Positions 1-9,684 are shown, counted from the stretch's first letter. The stretch: DNA of 64,000 nucleotides from Candidatus Krumholzibacteriia bacterium (GCA_016744705.1 JADGDU010000012.1:62001-126000), one strand, 5' to 3'. Notes: generated from the sequence alone by a model not told the origin. Numbers and translations: made by a program.

Positions 1-920
1 CGCAAAACAGACATGAGAGTATCGAAGTTTTCAGGGTCGGTCTGGTTGATGAACGGTTCGGGTACGGCCCCGGCGCGGATCATCATCATCAGGTGCACCG
101 TCAGCCCCACAAAGAAGAGTCCGCTGCCCAGCAGTACAAAATTTCGGCCCTGGAAAGAGCGCAACAGAACCAAGGCCACATAGAGCACCAAGGCGCCGAT
201 GATCAGAGAGTTGTCGCGGATCATGGTGGAGGCCATGAAGATGGCCAGGCCGGAACTCATGAGCAGTAAGTCTGCCAGTGGCAGCTCCCGTTTGCTCGAC
301 ACCAGAATGAGAATAAAGATACCGGGATAAACCAGCAGCGTGCCCAGGTGGAACCCAACTCCCAATCCCAACAGGTAAATGATCAGCAGCAGCAAGCGGT
401 TGCTGGCTTCCTGAGCCCGGTAATCGTACCACTTGATGGCCAGCCAGGTCAGCAGGGTCAGCATGAAGGCCGATAGACCGTACACCTCGGCCTCGACGGC
501 ATTGTTCCAGAAAGTCTCGCTGAAGGCCAGGAAAAGCGCGCCCACAATACCACCCACATGGGCGGACCAACGGGCATCGGGATGCGTTCGTTTGGCCAGT
601 TCCCAGATGATCAGGTACAGCAGCATCACCGCCAAGGCGCTGAAGAAGGCAGACATGAAATTGATGGCCCGGGCCGTGCGCATGGCCGGCTGAGAGATGT
701 CGGCATTGCCGAAGAAGATATCGAACACCCGCCCCACCAACACATACAAAGGTGTTCCGGGCTGGTGAGGCACGCCCACAATGTGGCTGGTGGTGATGAA
801 CTCGCCACAATCCCAAAAATCGGTCGTGGGCCCCAGAGTGAGCAGATACACTCCCAGGGTCAAAGCAAAGACACCAGCGGCCACCAAAACATGCGGCCTG
901 AGATACCATTTCTCAGTCAA
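1..920 (-). CDS. DUF2723 multi-spanning membrane protein (GT117/TMEM260-like), N-terminal part
   Basis: The first 306 codons lie in the window; the C-terminus runs off the left edge. The start is a TTG at 920-918: an in-frame TGA sits 12-15 nt upstream and an AAAGGTG Shine-Dalgarno stands about 5 nt before it. The N-terminus has one hydrophobic helix (about residues 10-30), then the DUF2723 hallmark TTDFWDCGEF, then a stretch resembling VGVPHQPGTPLYVLVG. More membrane segments follow, and the visible end reads PEPFINQTDPENF. Proteins of this family are large inner-membrane proteins, common in FCB bacteria; the eukaryotic relative TMEM260 is an O-mannosyltransferase. A role as a lipid-linked-sugar glycosyltransferase is therefore likely but not shown here. 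The glycosyltransferase and flippase-like genes upstream (1055-3183) fit envelope glycosylation. Longer open frames overlapping this region in other frames are shadows. Confidence 0.85.
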   Translation of the reverse strand, partial: MTEKWYLRPHVLVAAGVFALTLGVYLLTLGPTTDFWDCGEFITTSHIVGVPHQPGTPLYVLVGRVFDIFFGNADISQPAMRTARAINFMSAFFSALAVMLLYLIIWELAKRTHPDARWSAHVGGIVGALFLAFSETFWNNAVEAEVYGLSAFMLTLLTWLAIKWYDYRAQEASNRLLLLIIYLLGLGVGFHLGTLLVYPGIFILILVSSKRELPLADLLLMSSGLAIFMASTMIRDNSLIIGALVLYVALVLLRSFQGRNFVLLGSGLFFVGLTVHLMMMIRAGAVPEPFINQTDPENFDTLMSVL

Positions 921-1054
921 AACAACACCTTTTCAGAAGATAACGCGATCAATTGACACAAACACCTCCGGGCCTGCCATCAGGCGCCCAGTGGTACAGA
1001 ATGAATCTAACACACTAAAAAGCAGGCAACAACCGCCCGCTGCACAAGTTCCGA

Positions 1055-2062
1055 TCATTTTTTGGGCGATTCAGGACTGCGCCCCCAGCGACCCAGCCAG
1101 AGCAAAACTCCGCCCTGCAGGCTGAAAACAACCTGGACCAGGTAGGCTGCCACTTCCATGGCCACCACCTGGGGTGCCCCCAGCCCGCTAAAAACCAACA
1201 ACTGGGCCGATACAGATTCCCGTAACCCTATGCCATTGATAGTGATGGGCAAGGTCAGGCTCAAAGCAAGCATCGGCACCAGGACCAACAACTGAACCAC
1301 CTGTTCCAGGCTCAGGGTCAGACCCAGGCCAAAGGCCACCAGCAAATGAGTGGCCATGCGTAGAAATTGCACCAGGAGACTGAAGAGAAAGACTCCGTTC
1401 AACCATCTCACCTTATGCCGGAAGTGCGCTAACTCGGCAATGACCTTTTCCAGCCATTGGCCAGCTGCAGTCAATCCCAGTCCGTGAAAAACACCTGGCA
1501 GCCATGCACCCAGACGCCGTGATAACAGCAGCGACAGAATGGAGACCAACCCGACGGTGATCACGATGAGCAAAAGTGCCGAGGTCGGCAGAGCATATCC
1601 CCTGGCCGTAGCCACAAAAAGAGCCACCACCGCCAAAGTGGTCAGAGCCGTCAACCCAATAAGCCGATCCAATAAAGTGGAGCAAAACACACCCAGGGCC
1701 CGGTTTTCTTTCCTGCCGAGATCGACAATTTTATAAGCATCGCCACCAATATTGGCCGGAAGGAAGTTATTAAAAAATAGCCCAATGAAATACAATCTGC
1801 GGATTTCCCGCCCGGGGGCTTCAATGCCTGCTGCTTTTAAAATCCAGGACCATTGCAGAGCCCCACCAAAAGCAGACAGGGCATACACGGCCAGGGAGGC
1901 CGCCAACCAACCCCAGTGCGGATGTTTCATCACTTGCTGAATTTCAGACAATGAGAGCCGGGAAAGAACAAAGGCCACCAGCCCCACGGTGACAGCCAAC
2001 TTGGCCAGAAAGGTCAACAATCCTCGGGGGGAAAACCCTTTTGCCTGTCCTTGGGAATCCAT
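1055..2062 (-). CDS. Lysylphosphatidylglycerol synthase TM-region / UPF0104 flippase-like membrane protein
   Basis: A 335-aa polytopic membrane protein. The start is an ATG at 2062-2060 that overlaps the stop of the upstream glycosyltransferase as TGATG, so translation is probably coupled. After a short cytoplasmic lead it shows repeated hydrophobic segments. It also shows the family-typical stretches FFNNFLPANIGGDAYK (about residues 90-105, glycines and Asn conserved) and, near the C-terminus, a glycine-rich loop ITINGIGLRES. These are features of the UPF0104/YbhN/AglD family (PF03706), which includes the flippase part of MprF. In bacteria, members next to glycosyltransferases are thought to move or modify lipid-linked substrates. 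No C-terminal aminoacyl-transferase domain is present, so this is not full MprF. The exact substrate is unknown. Confidence 0.85.
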   Translation of the reverse strand: MDSQGQAKGFSPRGLLTFLAKLAVTVGLVAFVLSRLSLSEIQQVMKHPHWGWLAASLAVYALSAFGGALQWSWILKAAGIEAPGREIRRLYFIGLFFNNFLPANIGGDAYKIVDLGRKENRALGVFCSTLLDRLIGLTALTTLAVVALFVATARGYALPTSALLLIVITVGLVSILSLLLSRRLGAWLPGVFHGLGLTAAGQWLEKVIAELAHFRHKVRWLNGVFLFSLLVQFLRMATHLLVAFGLGLTLSLEQVVQLLVLVPMLALSLTLPITINGIGLRESVSAQLLVFSGLGAPQVVAMEVAAYLVQVVFSLQGGVLLWLGRWGRSPESPKK

Positions 2063-3183
2063 CACGCGGATCCTCCAAGGGCCACTTTTTCGAACAGAGC
2101 CAGAGATTCTCTGGCGCAACGCTCCCAACTGAAGGTGGCCGCCCATTGCCGCGCGGCATCACTGCGCATCTGCCACAAATCAGGATTCTGAAGGAGCTTC
2201 AGGGCCTCCGAAGCAAACGCTTTTTCATCGCCATAGGGAACCAGTGACCCCGTCTCCCCGTGCCGCACCGAATCTTTCAGGCCGGGCCGATCACTGGCCA
2301 CAACAGGCAAACCGCACTGGTTGGCTTCGATGACCGTCAAGCCCCACCCTTCTTTGGGGCTGGGGTTCAGAAAGACATGGCTGCGGTGCAGGGTGCGCAC
2401 CAATTCTTCCCAGGGCATAAACCCACGGAATTCCACAACCTGATCCAGCCCCAGCCGGGATGTCATTTTCTTCAACCGCTCTTCATCCGGGCCCCGGCCC
2501 ATAACCAGCATCCTGGCTTCGGGCATTTGTTCGTGGATGATGGCAAAAGCTCGCAGGGCCACATCGATACTCTTGTATTTCCGCAACCGGCTCCAGGTCA
2601 CCACCAGCGGAGTTTCGCTCCTGGGCGGAGGGTCCGCCAGAGTGAAACGGGCATGGTCCATACCACAGAAAATGGTCTGGATGCGGTTGCCGTCCATCCC
2701 CCTGGAGACCAAATCGTCCGCCGTGGAAGGGCTGATGACTTCAAAATCCACATTGCCATAAACCCGGGGAATCAGGCTTTCGGCCCCATAAACATAGGTG
2801 GCAGTAAGGGGATTGGTTTCCCTGTAAACCGTGGTCCCAAAAAGATGGGGCACGATGGCCACCAGAGGGGTATCGCCCTTGTAAAGAGGTGTGTAGAAGG
2901 GAATTTTATTGATATCTTCCACCAGCAAATCGTAATGGCCGGCTTTCAGGAATTTTTTGACCACTGGTGGCAATAAAAAATTGGCCACAGCCCAGTGCCC
3001 ATGGCGGTGGATGCGCACTCCATCAATGGTATCCTCCTGGGCAGCGCCTTTATAAGCGCTGCAAATCAAGTCCACCTCGTGCCCCGCCTGCACCGCTCCT
3101 TTGAGGATGTGGTGCAAGTGCAGCTCGGCGCCCCCTCCCAAAGGGTCGTTGATGTCCCGCCAGTTGACCGCCAGAATTTTCAG
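2062..3183 (-). CDS. Family 4 glycosyltransferase
   Basis: About 373 aa with a GT-B, family GT4 organisation. The N-terminal glycine-rich acceptor-domain motif (GGGAELHLHHI) is near residue 16. The C-terminal nucleotide-sugar domain has TWSRLRKYKSIDVALRAF, GFMPWEEL, and the donor-binding EX7E-type stretch SPKEGWGLTVIEANQCGLPV. The first ordinary start (TTG, 3141) would remove the first beta strand. Reading upstream in frame gives LKILAVNWRDINDP, the usual opening of this family, so a CTG at 3183 (or 3189) is the likely initiation codon. The stop overlaps the next gene (TGATG), and the methyltransferase gene ends 2 nt upstream. Donor and acceptor sugars are unknown. Confidence 0.85.
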   Translation of the reverse strand: MKILAVNWRDINDPLGGGAELHLHHILKGAVQAGHEVDLICSAYKGAAQEDTIDGVRIHRHGHWAVANFLLPPVVKKFLKAGHYDLLVEDINKIPFYTPLYKGDTPLVAIVPHLFGTTVYRETNPLTATYVYGAESLIPRVYGNVDFEVISPSTADDLVSRGMDGNRIQTIFCGMDHARFTLADPPPRSETPLVVTWSRLRKYKSIDVALRAFAIIHEQMPEARMLVMGRGPDEERLKKMTSRLGLDQVVEFRGFMPWEELVRTLHRSHVFLNPSPKEGWGLTVIEANQCGLPVVASDRPGLKDSVRHGETGSLVPYGDEKAFASEALKLLQNPDLWQMRSDAARQWAATFSWERCARESLALFEKVALGGSA

Positions 3184-3185
3184 GT

Positions 3186-3986
3186 TCAGGCCTCCGGGCT
3201 GGAAGTATCTTTCCCTTTGCGGGCGATCACTCCAATGGTGGGCGTCGTATAGAGAGACAGCCGAGTCCGGCCAAACAATCGTCGCCAGGATTCCCCTAAG
3301 CGAGCCAGAGGCGGGATGGGTTCGGGAAACATGGGCAGCTTTTTACCCGTGCGCGTCAGAATGATTTTGCGCACCGCCCGGTACCAGAGCCCAGGCACCA
3401 TCCAGTCACCGAAACTGCGGGTCACGTGCATGCCTTCGGATCGTACCAGATTTTCCAACTCATTGATGGTGAACTCAGTTTCCCAACCGGCAAACCATTT
3501 GTTCATGGCAATGAGAGTTTTCTTACCCAGAGTGTAGTAGTGGTAAGTCTGCGGCACATCCACCACCAGGTGTCCTCCTGGTTTGAGGATGCGAATGTTA
3601 TCCCTGAGCATAGGCAGAGGATCCCGGAAATGCTCCAGCAATCCCTGATGAAAAACCACGTCGAAGGTATCGTCGGCAAAAGGAGAACCGGTGCCATCAC
3701 CGCACACAGGACTGACCTGCACACCGGACAGGCCAGCTGCTTTGACGGTCAACCCCAGGGAACCGGGAACGTAATCAAGAGTCAGCACTTCGGCTCCGGC
3801 CTTGGCCAGTGCCACAGCATCACGACCGGTGCCAGCGCCCACTTCAAGGATGCGTAGCCCCTGCAGATCGCCCAAACCGGTGATTTCACGCACTAGACGT
3901 CCGTCAGTGCCATAGACATCGTCAAGATCGAGGGTATCGGCCTCTTCCCAGAATTTTTGCCAATGATCAGGAGTGGATGCTCTCAA
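3186..3986 (-). CDS. Class I SAM-dependent methyltransferase
   Basis: A 266-aa soluble protein with a Rossmann methyltransferase fold. SAM motif I is LEVGAGTGRDAVALA (about residues 44-58), the motif II acidic residue follows in LTLDYVPGS, and motif IV is FDVVFHQGLLEHF. This is the Methyltransf_11/25 type that acts on small molecules, lipids or sugars. The start is a TTG whose last two bases belong to the nusB stop codon (TTGA, 4-nt overlap). The gene lies between nusB and a GT4 glycosyltransferase, which suggests modification of a glycolipid or polysaccharide, but the substrate cannot be read from the sequence. Confidence 0.85.
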   Translation of the reverse strand: MRASTPDHWQKFWEEADTLDLDDVYGTDGRLVREITGLGDLQGLRILEVGAGTGRDAVALAKAGAEVLTLDYVPGSLGLTVKAAGLSGVQVSPVCGDGTGSPFADDTFDVVFHQGLLEHFRDPLPMLRDNIRILKPGGHLVVDVPQTYHYYTLGKKTLIAMNKWFAGWETEFTINELENLVRSEGMHVTRSFGDWMVPGLWYRAVRKIILTRTGKKLPMFPEPIPPLARLGESWRRLFGRTRLSLYTTPTIGVIARKGKDTSSPEA

Positions 3987-4444
3987 GAAAATTCCCCATC
4001 GTTCTCCGGCGCGCTCCCACTGGGAATTCCCTCGGGATATACCCGGCTCGCCGCTTGATCCAGGATGCCATTGACAAAACCCACAGCCTTTTCATCGCAG
4101 TAGCGACGAGTAAGCTCCAGGGCCTCATTGATGACCACCCGCACCGGAACATCCTTGCTGTAAACCAGCTCAGCAATGCCTATGGTCAGGATGACTTTTT
4201 CCAGGATACCGAGGCGTTCGGGACTCCAGTTACTATTTTCCAGCAAACCATTAAGCTTTTGCTGCAAATCATTGCGGTTCAACTGGATCTTCTTCATCAG
4301 ATCCTCAGCAAACTCACTGGTCTCATCGGCCGATTCGCGGCGACTGAGTTGGTCAGCCAACGTGACCTGAAGGCTGGCTCCACTGATCAGCGAAGCGTAA
4401 GTGGCCTGCAGTACGATTTCACGGCCTTTTCTGCGTTTGCCCAC
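3983..4444 (-). CDS. nusB: Transcription antitermination factor NusB
   Basis: A 153-aa all-helical protein of normal NusB length. The start MGKRRKGREIVLQATYAS matches the conserved R-x2-ALQ-Y N-terminal helix. The C-terminal signature SKDVPVRVVINEALELTR followed by EKAVGFVNGILD is diagnostic. NusB binds boxA RNA together with S10 (NusE) in the rRNA antitermination complex. It is the first gene of a transcript that continues into the methyltransferase and glycosyltransferase genes. The usual ribH-nusB linkage is broken here, since ribH lies 3 kb away in its own operon. Confidence 0.95.
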   Translation of the reverse strand: MGKRRKGREIVLQATYASLISGASLQVTLADQLSRRESADETSEFAEDLMKKIQLNRNDLQQKLNGLLENSNWSPERLGILEKVILTIGIAELVYSKDVPVRVVINEALELTRRYCDEKAVGFVNGILDQAASRVYPEGIPSGSAPENDGEFS

Positions 4445-4538
4445 GGCTCTATTCCCCTGTCAAAGATCGGGATGGGCGCCCCATGCAGGGTGCCAGGTAT
4501 TACACAATTAGAGGAAGGTGAGGACCTTCCCTGGGATG

Positions 4539-4567
4539 AATTTAAACTAGTGGGAGGGTTTTAGCAA
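4539..4567 (-). promoter_or_regulatory. Candidate sigma70-type promoter for nusB
   Basis: On the minus strand there is TTGCTA (4567-4562), a 17-nt spacer, and TAAATT (4544-4539), about 95 nt upstream of the nusB start. A short inverted repeat (GGAAGGT/ACCTTCC, 4513-4530) lies between the -10 and the gene and would form a hairpin in the leader. This is a pattern match only. Confidence 0.4.
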
Positions 4568-4623
4568 ATATGGGACGCTTGCACCCCTTTGTTTTTCCCC
4601 CACACCCTCAGTATTGCGCCAAA

Positions 4624-4657
4624 ACACAAAAAAGGGTGGCCTCAGAAAAGGCCACCC
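4624..4657 (-). terminator. Rho-independent terminator of ahcY
   Basis: The inverted repeat GGGTGGCCT / AGGCCACCC (4634-4642 and 4649-4657, 6-nt loop) is followed on the minus strand by a T-rich run (TTTTTTGTGTTTT). It begins 31 bp after the ahcY stop, in the right orientation. Confidence 0.85.
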
Positions 4658-4687
4658 CCATACTACCAAATTCAATTGAATCAGGTC

Positions 4688-6061
4688 TTAGTATTTATAA
4701 TCATCAGTCTTGAAAGGGCCATCAACTTTCACGTTGATATAATCGGCCTGCACAGGCGTCAATTTGGTCAGCACACCGTTGAAGCCTCTCACCATATCGG
4801 CAGCCACTTCCTCATCCAACTTCTTGGGCAGAACCTTCACATACAGCGGCTCAGTTTTTTTATCAGCCCATTTGGCATCAAAGAGATGCATCTGAGCCAG
4901 CACCTGGTTGGCAAAAGAGCCGTCCATAATGCGCGAAGGGTGCCCGGTGGCATTACCCAGATTCACCAGACGACCTTCACTCAACAGCAGGATGTAATTA
5001 TCCTCGTCTGCAGAGTCACGGGCAATTTTGTGCACCTGGGGTTTGACTTCGGTCCACTGGAATTTCTCGCGCAAACCAGCGGTGTCAATTTCATTATCGA
5101 AGTGACCAATGTTACAAACCACGGCTCCACTTTTGACGACGGACATCATGTGAATATCACACACATTGGTGTTACCGGTGGTGGTGACGATCAGATCGGT
5201 GGCAGCCAACAAGGCGGTGTTGATGCCAGCGGCCGTACCGGTGTTGATGCCATCATTATAAGGTGAGACAATTTCAAAGCCATCCATGCAGGCTTGCATG
5301 GCGCAAATGGGATCCACCTCGGAAATTTTAACAATCATGCCCTCTTGGCGCAGACTCTGGGCCGAGCCCTTGCCCACATCGCCGTATCCAATGACCAAGG
5401 CTTTTTTACCGGCCATAAGCATGTCGGTGCCACGTTTGATGGCATCGTTGAGGCTGTGGCGGCAGCCGTATTTGTTATCATTTTTCGATTTGGTGACCGA
5501 ATCATTCACGTTGATGGCGGGCACTTTCAGCTCACCAGTCTCCAGCATTTCCAGCAAGCGGTGCACGCCAGTGGTGGTCTCTTCAGAGATGCCGTGGATG
5601 TGATCCAGCAACTGAGGATATTTCTCGTGAACCATGGCTGTCAAGTCGCCACCATCGTCGAGGATCATAGTGGCTTCCCAGGGAGTGCCATCCTTCAAAA
5701 TGGTCTGCTCAATGCACCACTCGCCCTCTTCCACTGTCTGGCCTTTCCAGGCAAAGACAGCACTGCCACCGGCCACCACCGCAGCAGCGGCGTGATCCTG
5801 GGTGGAGAAGATATTGCAGCTGGACCAACGCACTTCAGCGCCCAGGTCCACCAGAGTTTCAATGAGAACGGCGGTCTGGATCGTCATATGAATACAACCG
5901 AGGATTTTGGCCCCGGACAGAGGTTTGCTCTCTTGGTATTTCGCGCGCAGAGCCATCAGGGCCGGCATTTCTTTTTCAGCCAATTGGATTTCCCGACGAC
6001 CAAAATCGGCCAGGTTCATGTCTGCAACTTTGAAATCTTGAGCTGTGGCTCCGTTTGCCAT
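4688..6061 (-). CDS. ahcY: S-adenosylhomocysteine hydrolase
   Basis: A 457-aa enzyme that splits S-adenosylhomocysteine into adenosine and homocysteine, clearing the inhibitor of SAM-dependent methylation. Visible hallmarks are the substrate-domain stretch [13 protein letters not shown], the [15 protein letters not shown] loop, the NAD-binding motif [13 protein letters not shown], the TTTGN turn, and the C-terminal FKTDDYKY that reaches the NAD of the neighbouring subunit in the tetramer. The start at 6061 (MANGAT) is chosen because AAGGGAG lies 8 nt upstream; a longer reading to 6139 lacks family support. It has its own terminator and diverges from the phosphatase gene. I found no match to the SAH-riboswitch consensus in the 167-bp leader. 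Confidence 0.96.
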   Translation of the reverse strand: MANGATAQDFKVADMNLADFGRREIQLAEKEMPALMALRAKYQESKPLSGAKILGCIHMTIQTAVLIETLVDLGAEVRWSSCNIFSTQDHAAAAVVAGGSAVFAWKGQTVEEGEWCIEQTILKDGTPWEATMILDDGGDLTAMVHEKYPQLLDHIHGISEETTTGVHRLLEMLETGELKVPAINVNDSVTKSKNDNKYGCRHSLNDAIKRGTDMLMAGKKALVIGYGDVGKGSAQSLRQEGMIVKISEVDPICAMQACMDGFEIVSPYNDGINTGTAAGINTALLAATDLIVTTTGNTNVCDIHMMSVVKSGAVVCNIGHFDNEIDTAGLREKFQWTEVKPQVHKIARDSADEDNYILLLSEGRLVNLGNATGHPSRIMDGSFANQVLAQMHLFDAKWADKKTEPLYVKVLPKKLDEEVAADMVRGFNGVLTKLTPVQADYINVKVDGPFKTDDYKY

Positions 6062-6228
6062 GTGCGTTTCTCCCTTAAATCGGTTGTATGTTTCGCCAGT
6101 TTTCAGCCTTGAAAATAGGTTAATCGCTGGTTTTGGCAACCTTCAACTTGCGAGAGGCCGCCTCATGAGACTTCATTACATTAGAATATCGACACCACAA
6201 TCACCAATCTGAAGCAGGAGCAACCTTC

Positions 6229-7143
6229 ATGATTCGTCGTTTGATCCTTCTCATTATGGCCCTTTGCTTTGCTGGGTCGGTTTTGGGAGTCCTTCCTGAG
6301 GCCCAGCCCACTTTTCACCCTGCGGTGGAGCGCATCATCGCCATTGGAGACCTCCATGGAGATTTGACGGCGACCCTCCGAGTCTTCCGCATGGCCGGAA
6401 TCATTGACGAGCAGAACGCCTGGATAGCCGGCGACCTGGTGGTGGTACAAACTGGTGACCAACTGGATCGTGGAGATCAGGAACAGGAAATTCTGGAATT
6501 CCTGAACCGGTTGCAAGATGAAGCCGCGGCAGCCAGCGGGGCCCTGTACCTGCTCAATGGCAACCATGAACTGATGAATGCCCGGCTGGACCTGCGCTAC
6601 GTCACCGAAGGCGGATTTGCCGACTTTCAGGATGCGGTGGAAATCGGCCCACTCGATTCTCTGCTTTTGGCCCATCCGGAAAACCAAAGAGGCCGTGTGG
6701 CCGCTTTCCGCCCTGGCGGTCCCTTTGCCATGCAGCTGGCCCAGCGCAATACCATCCTCATGATTGGCGACAACCTCTTTGTCCACGGCGGGGTTCTGCC
6801 CGAGCATCTGGATTACGGGCTGGAAAGATTAAACCGAGACATCCAATTGTGGCTGGCTGGCGAAGGTGATGCCCCGGCAGGAATCCATACCAAAACCAGC
6901 CCCACCTGGACCCGCATTTACAGCGACAAACCAGGCGCTGAAAATTGCCAAAAACTGGATGAGGTGCTGGATCGTTTGGGAGCTTCCCGCATGGTGGTGG
7001 GGCATACGGTCCAGGAAGGTGGCATCAACGCCAATTGCAACGGCAGGGTCTGGTGCATTGACGCGGGAATGGCAGAGTATTATGGCAGCGCCACTGCGGT
7101 GTTGGAGATTGTGGGCCAGGAAGTGAAAGTCCTGAGCAACTAG
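6229..7143 (+). CDS. Exported PPP-family (Shewanella-like) metallophosphatase
   Basis: A 304-aa protein with an N-terminal signal peptide (MIRRLILLIMALCFAGSVLG). It is one of only three plus-strand genes. All PPP-family metal-binding blocks are present: GDLHGD (near residue 41), GDQLDRGDQ, GNHE, and later HGG and VGHT. The GDQLDRGDQ form in place of GDFVDRG is typical of the Shewanella-like (Shelphs) bacterial branch. It is predicted to be a periplasmic binuclear-metal phosphatase; the substrate (phosphoprotein or small phosphoester) is unknown. It diverges from ahcY and converges on ribH, so it is probably monocistronic. Confidence 0.88.
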   Translation: MIRRLILLIMALCFAGSVLGVLPEAQPTFHPAVERIIAIGDLHGDLTATLRVFRMAGIIDEQNAWIAGDLVVVQTGDQLDRGDQEQEILEFLNRLQDEAAAASGALYLLNGNHELMNARLDLRYVTEGGFADFQDAVEIGPLDSLLLAHPENQRGRVAAFRPGGPFAMQLAQRNTILMIGDNLFVHGGVLPEHLDYGLERLNRDIQLWLAGEGDAPAGIHTKTSPTWTRIYSDKPGAENCQKLDEVLDRLGASRMVVGHTVQEGGINANCNGRVWCIDAGMAEYYGSATAVLEIVGQEVKVLSN

Positions 7144-7228
7144 CCGGTTGTGCCCAGGAAAATGTCGCTCCTTTTTAGTTTAGGCAAAGCCAACGACAAT
7201 TTCAAGGGCACAACACAATTTAAGAACT

Positions 7229-7256
7229 GCGGGTGGAAAGCCCTGTTTCCACCCGC
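7229..7256 (-). terminator. Strong hairpin between phosphatase and ribH, probably the ribH terminator
   Basis: A perfect 11-bp stem (GCGGGTGGAAA / TTTCCACCCGC) with a 6-nt loop lies between two convergent genes. In the ribH direction it is followed by a moderately T-rich AGTTCTTAAATTG. It may also stop readthrough from the phosphatase gene. Confidence 0.6.
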
Positions 7257-7274
7257 TCACCCTCTGAAGATAAA

Positions 7275-7748
7275 TCAGCCTTCGTCGATCACATCGCAGA
7301 GGTCAATCATTTCCAGCGCCGTCAGAGCCGCGTCAAAGCCTTTGTTACCGGCTTTGGTTCCGCTGCGTTCAATGGCCTGGTCCAGAGTTTCGGCTGTCAC
7401 AATGCCGAACACCACTGGGATATTGGATTCCATACCCACCATGGCAATGCCCTTGGTCACTTCGCTGGACACGTAGTGGAAGTGCGGAGTATCACCTTGG
7501 ATGATGCAGCCCACACAGATGACCGCAGCATAGCGGCCCGTGCTGACGAAGCGTTTGGCAGCAAAAGGAATTTCAAATCCGCCAGGGACCCAGGCAGTGT
7601 CAATCTGGCTTTCATCCACCCCATGACGACGCAGACAATCCTTGGCGCCTTCCACCAATTCGCTGGTAAAAAAATCGTTGAAACGGCTGCCCACGATAGC
7701 AATTTTTTTGCCTCGCGAATCAAATTTGCCTTCGAAAGTCTTTCCCAT
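7275..7748 (-). CDS. ribH: 6,7-dimethyl-8-ribityllumazine synthase (riboflavin synthase beta)
   Basis: A 157-aa enzyme condensing 5-amino-6-ribitylaminouracil with 3,4-dihydroxy-2-butanone 4-phosphate. Conserved elements seen are the substrate-binding GSRFNDFFTSELVEGA, VPGGFEIPFAAK, and the phosphate/catalytic loop IQGDTPHFHYV with the catalytic histidine. Length is normal for subunits of the 60-mer or pentamer. It is the last gene of the rib operon, 14 nt after ribBA. Confidence 0.96.
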   Translation of the reverse strand: MGKTFEGKFDSRGKKIAIVGSRFNDFFTSELVEGAKDCLRRHGVDESQIDTAWVPGGFEIPFAAKRFVSTGRYAAVICVGCIIQGDTPHFHYVSSEVTKGIAMVGMESNIPVVFGIVTAETLDQAIERSGTKAGNKGFDAALTALEMIDLCDVIDEG

Positions 7749-7762
7749 TTCCTGTTCTCCTT

Positions 7763-8977
7763 CTACAAGTGATCGAGAATGTGCCCCATGCGGGCTTTTT
7801 TTGTCTTCAAATATCTGACATTGGTCAGGTTGGGTTCGATTTCCACCGGCACCCGCTCCACAATGTCCAGGTTGTAACTTTCAAGCCCGACAATTTTGCG
7901 GGGGTTGTTGGTCATCAGCCGCATACGCCGCACACCCAGGTCGCGCAGAATTTGCGCCCCGATGCCGTAGTCACGCAAGTCAGCCTCAAAGCCCAGCTTT
8001 TCGTTGGCCTCCACGGTGTCCGCGCCCTGGTCCTGCAACTGATAAGCTTTCATTTTGTTGATCAAACCAATGCCCCGACCCTCTTGGCGCATGTACAGGA
8101 AAACCCCTTTGCCCTCTTCGCTGATGGCCTTCAGGGCAGCTTCCATTTGTTGGCCACAATCACAACGTTTGCTGTGGAAAAGATCGCCGGTCATGCATTC
8201 GCTATGAACCCTGACCAAAGTGGCGTCATCTGGCTGGATATCGCCCATAACCAAGGCCACATGTGTGTAATTTTCCACCGGGGTGCTATAGGCGACCATG
8301 CGAAAATCGCCCTGTTCCGTGGGCAATGGCACTTCTGCTTCCCGGGTCACCAGGTTCTCATGCTTCCGCCGCCAGCGGATGAGGTCCGCAATGGTGATCA
8401 GCTTTAAGCCGTGCTCGGCAGCAATTTCTTCCAGGCGGGGACGGCGGGCCATCTCGCCATCTTCATCCATGACTTCACAGAGCAAGCCCGAGGGATACAA
8501 ACCTGCGGCCTCACACAGATCCACCACCGCTTCAGTGTGGCCTGCCCGTTTGAGCACGCCGCCGGCATGGGCGCCGAGGGGAAAAATATGCCCCGGACGG
8601 TCCAGATCTGATGGTCTTGTGGCCGGATCGATGAAGACTTCCACAGTGCGGGAACGATCAGCGGCACTGATGCCGGTGGTCACGCCAGTGGAGGCGTCAA
8701 TGCTGACGGTGAAATTCGTGCCCAGGGAGGCCGTATTGCGCGCCACCATGGGTTGAATGTCCAACTCCTGAAGCCGCTCGTTGGTGGCCGCCAGACAAAT
8801 GAGCCCGCGGCCATATTTGGCAATGAAGTTCACGGCCTGGGGTGTGGTCTTTTCCGCCGCAATAATAAAATCACCTTCATTTTCACGGTCCTCGTCATCC
8901 ATCACGAGAATGATTTCACCTTGGCGTAAAGCTTCCAGTGCATCTTCAATAGTGTCTGCTTTGAACTTGTCGCTCAT
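7763..8977 (-). CDS. ribBA: Bifunctional DHBP synthase / GTP cyclohydrolase II
   Basis: A 404-aa fusion. Residues 1-200 form 3,4-dihydroxy-2-butanone-4-phosphate synthase, with the acidic metal loop [10 protein letters not shown] near residue 27 and HIFPL. Residues 205-404 form GTP cyclohydrolase II, with the zinc-binding C-x10-C-x-C arrangement in [16 protein letters not shown] and the catalytic RQEGRGIGL. Both halves look intact, so the protein supplies both entry precursors of riboflavin. It overlaps ribE by 4 nt (ATGA), which points to coupled translation. Confidence 0.96.
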   Translation of the reverse strand: MSDKFKADTIEDALEALRQGEIILVMDDEDRENEGDFIIAAEKTTPQAVNFIAKYGRGLICLAATNERLQELDIQPMVARNTASLGTNFTVSIDASTGVTTGISAADRSRTVEVFIDPATRPSDLDRPGHIFPLGAHAGGVLKRAGHTEAVVDLCEAAGLYPSGLLCEVMDEDGEMARRPRLEEIAAEHGLKLITIADLIRWRRKHENLVTREAEVPLPTEQGDFRMVAYSTPVENYTHVALVMGDIQPDDATLVRVHSECMTGDLFHSKRCDCGQQMEAALKAISEEGKGVFLYMRQEGRGIGLINKMKAYQLQDQGADTVEANEKLGFEADLRDYGIGAQILRDLGVRRMRLMTNNPRKIVGLESYNLDIVERVPVEIEPNLTNVRYLKTKKARMGHILDHL

Positions 8978-9675
8978 GAGCGTCCTTTCGAACCCAAGCG
9001 GCCGAAGCCCTTGGCCAGGAGGCGTTCCATTGTCAAACCGGCAGGCTTGGATAGCGCCGGTGTCTTAAGAGAATCTTCCAGTCCGGGCCAGCCGCTGCCA
9101 GTGCGGGCGGCTTTGACCAGGACGTCCATTTCGAGGTTCACTTTTCGCCCTTTGCGGGCCCCTGCAAAAGTGGTCCCCTGAAGCGTGTGCGGAATCAGGT
9201 TGACGGTGAATCGATCACGGAATGGACCTTCGTCCACCGTGAGGCTTACGCCATCCACAGCCACCGATCCCTTGGGGGTGAGATAGCGAGCCATGTCGGG
9301 ACCAAGGCCCACGGTCATCAGCAGACTACCGCCGGATTTTTTTACGGAAAGAATCTGGCCCACACCATCAACATGACCTTGAACCAGATGACCATCCAGG
9401 GGATCACCAGCACGCAGGGCGGGCTCCAAATGAACCAGGGCTCCCCGGCGCCAGCTTTCAAAGGTTGTCAGCCGCCGGGTTTCGGTGGCCGCTTCCACAC
9501 TGAATACGCGCCCCTTGATCCCGGTGACCGTCAGGCAAATTCCATTGACAGCGATGCTCTGGCCCAGCTGGGTGGAGGCCGCCAATCCGGGGGCATCAAT
9601 ATCCAGACGCACCACACCCCGGCGAGGCGCCAAAGCTCTGATCCTGCCAATTTCCTTGATCAGTCCGGTGAACAT
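8974..9675 (-). CDS. ribE: Riboflavin synthase alpha subunit
   Basis: A 233-aa protein with two tandem lumazine-binding barrels. The first opens with the classic [10 protein letters not shown], and the second carries [12 protein letters not shown] and a later LTVDEG. It dismutates two lumazine molecules to riboflavin. Family members are usually about 200-215 aa; the extra length is a basic C-terminal tail after residue 205 ([15 protein letters not shown]...), of unknown meaning. It starts 10 nt after ribD and overlaps ribBA by 4 nt. Confidence 0.95.
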   Translation of the reverse strand: MFTGLIKEIGRIRALAPRRGVVRLDIDAPGLAASTQLGQSIAVNGICLTVTGIKGRVFSVEAATETRRLTTFESWRRGALVHLEPALRAGDPLDGHLVQGHVDGVGQILSVKKSGGSLLMTVGLGPDMARYLTPKGSVAVDGVSLTVDEGPFRDRFTVNLIPHTLQGTTFAGARKGRKVNLEMDVLVKAARTGSGWPGLEDSLKTPALSKPAGLTMERLLAKGFGRLGSKGRS

Positions 9676-9684
9676 TCTGCGCTC

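Noticed and set aside
31..909. 292-aa open frame on the minus strand with odd composition (Cys-, His- and Arg-rich)
   Set aside because: Out-of-frame shadow of the DUF2723 gene, whose TTG start (920) and family motifs are in a different frame.
6062..6228. Possible SAH riboswitch upstream of ahcY
   Set aside because: The conserved core of that riboswitch could not be identified by eye.
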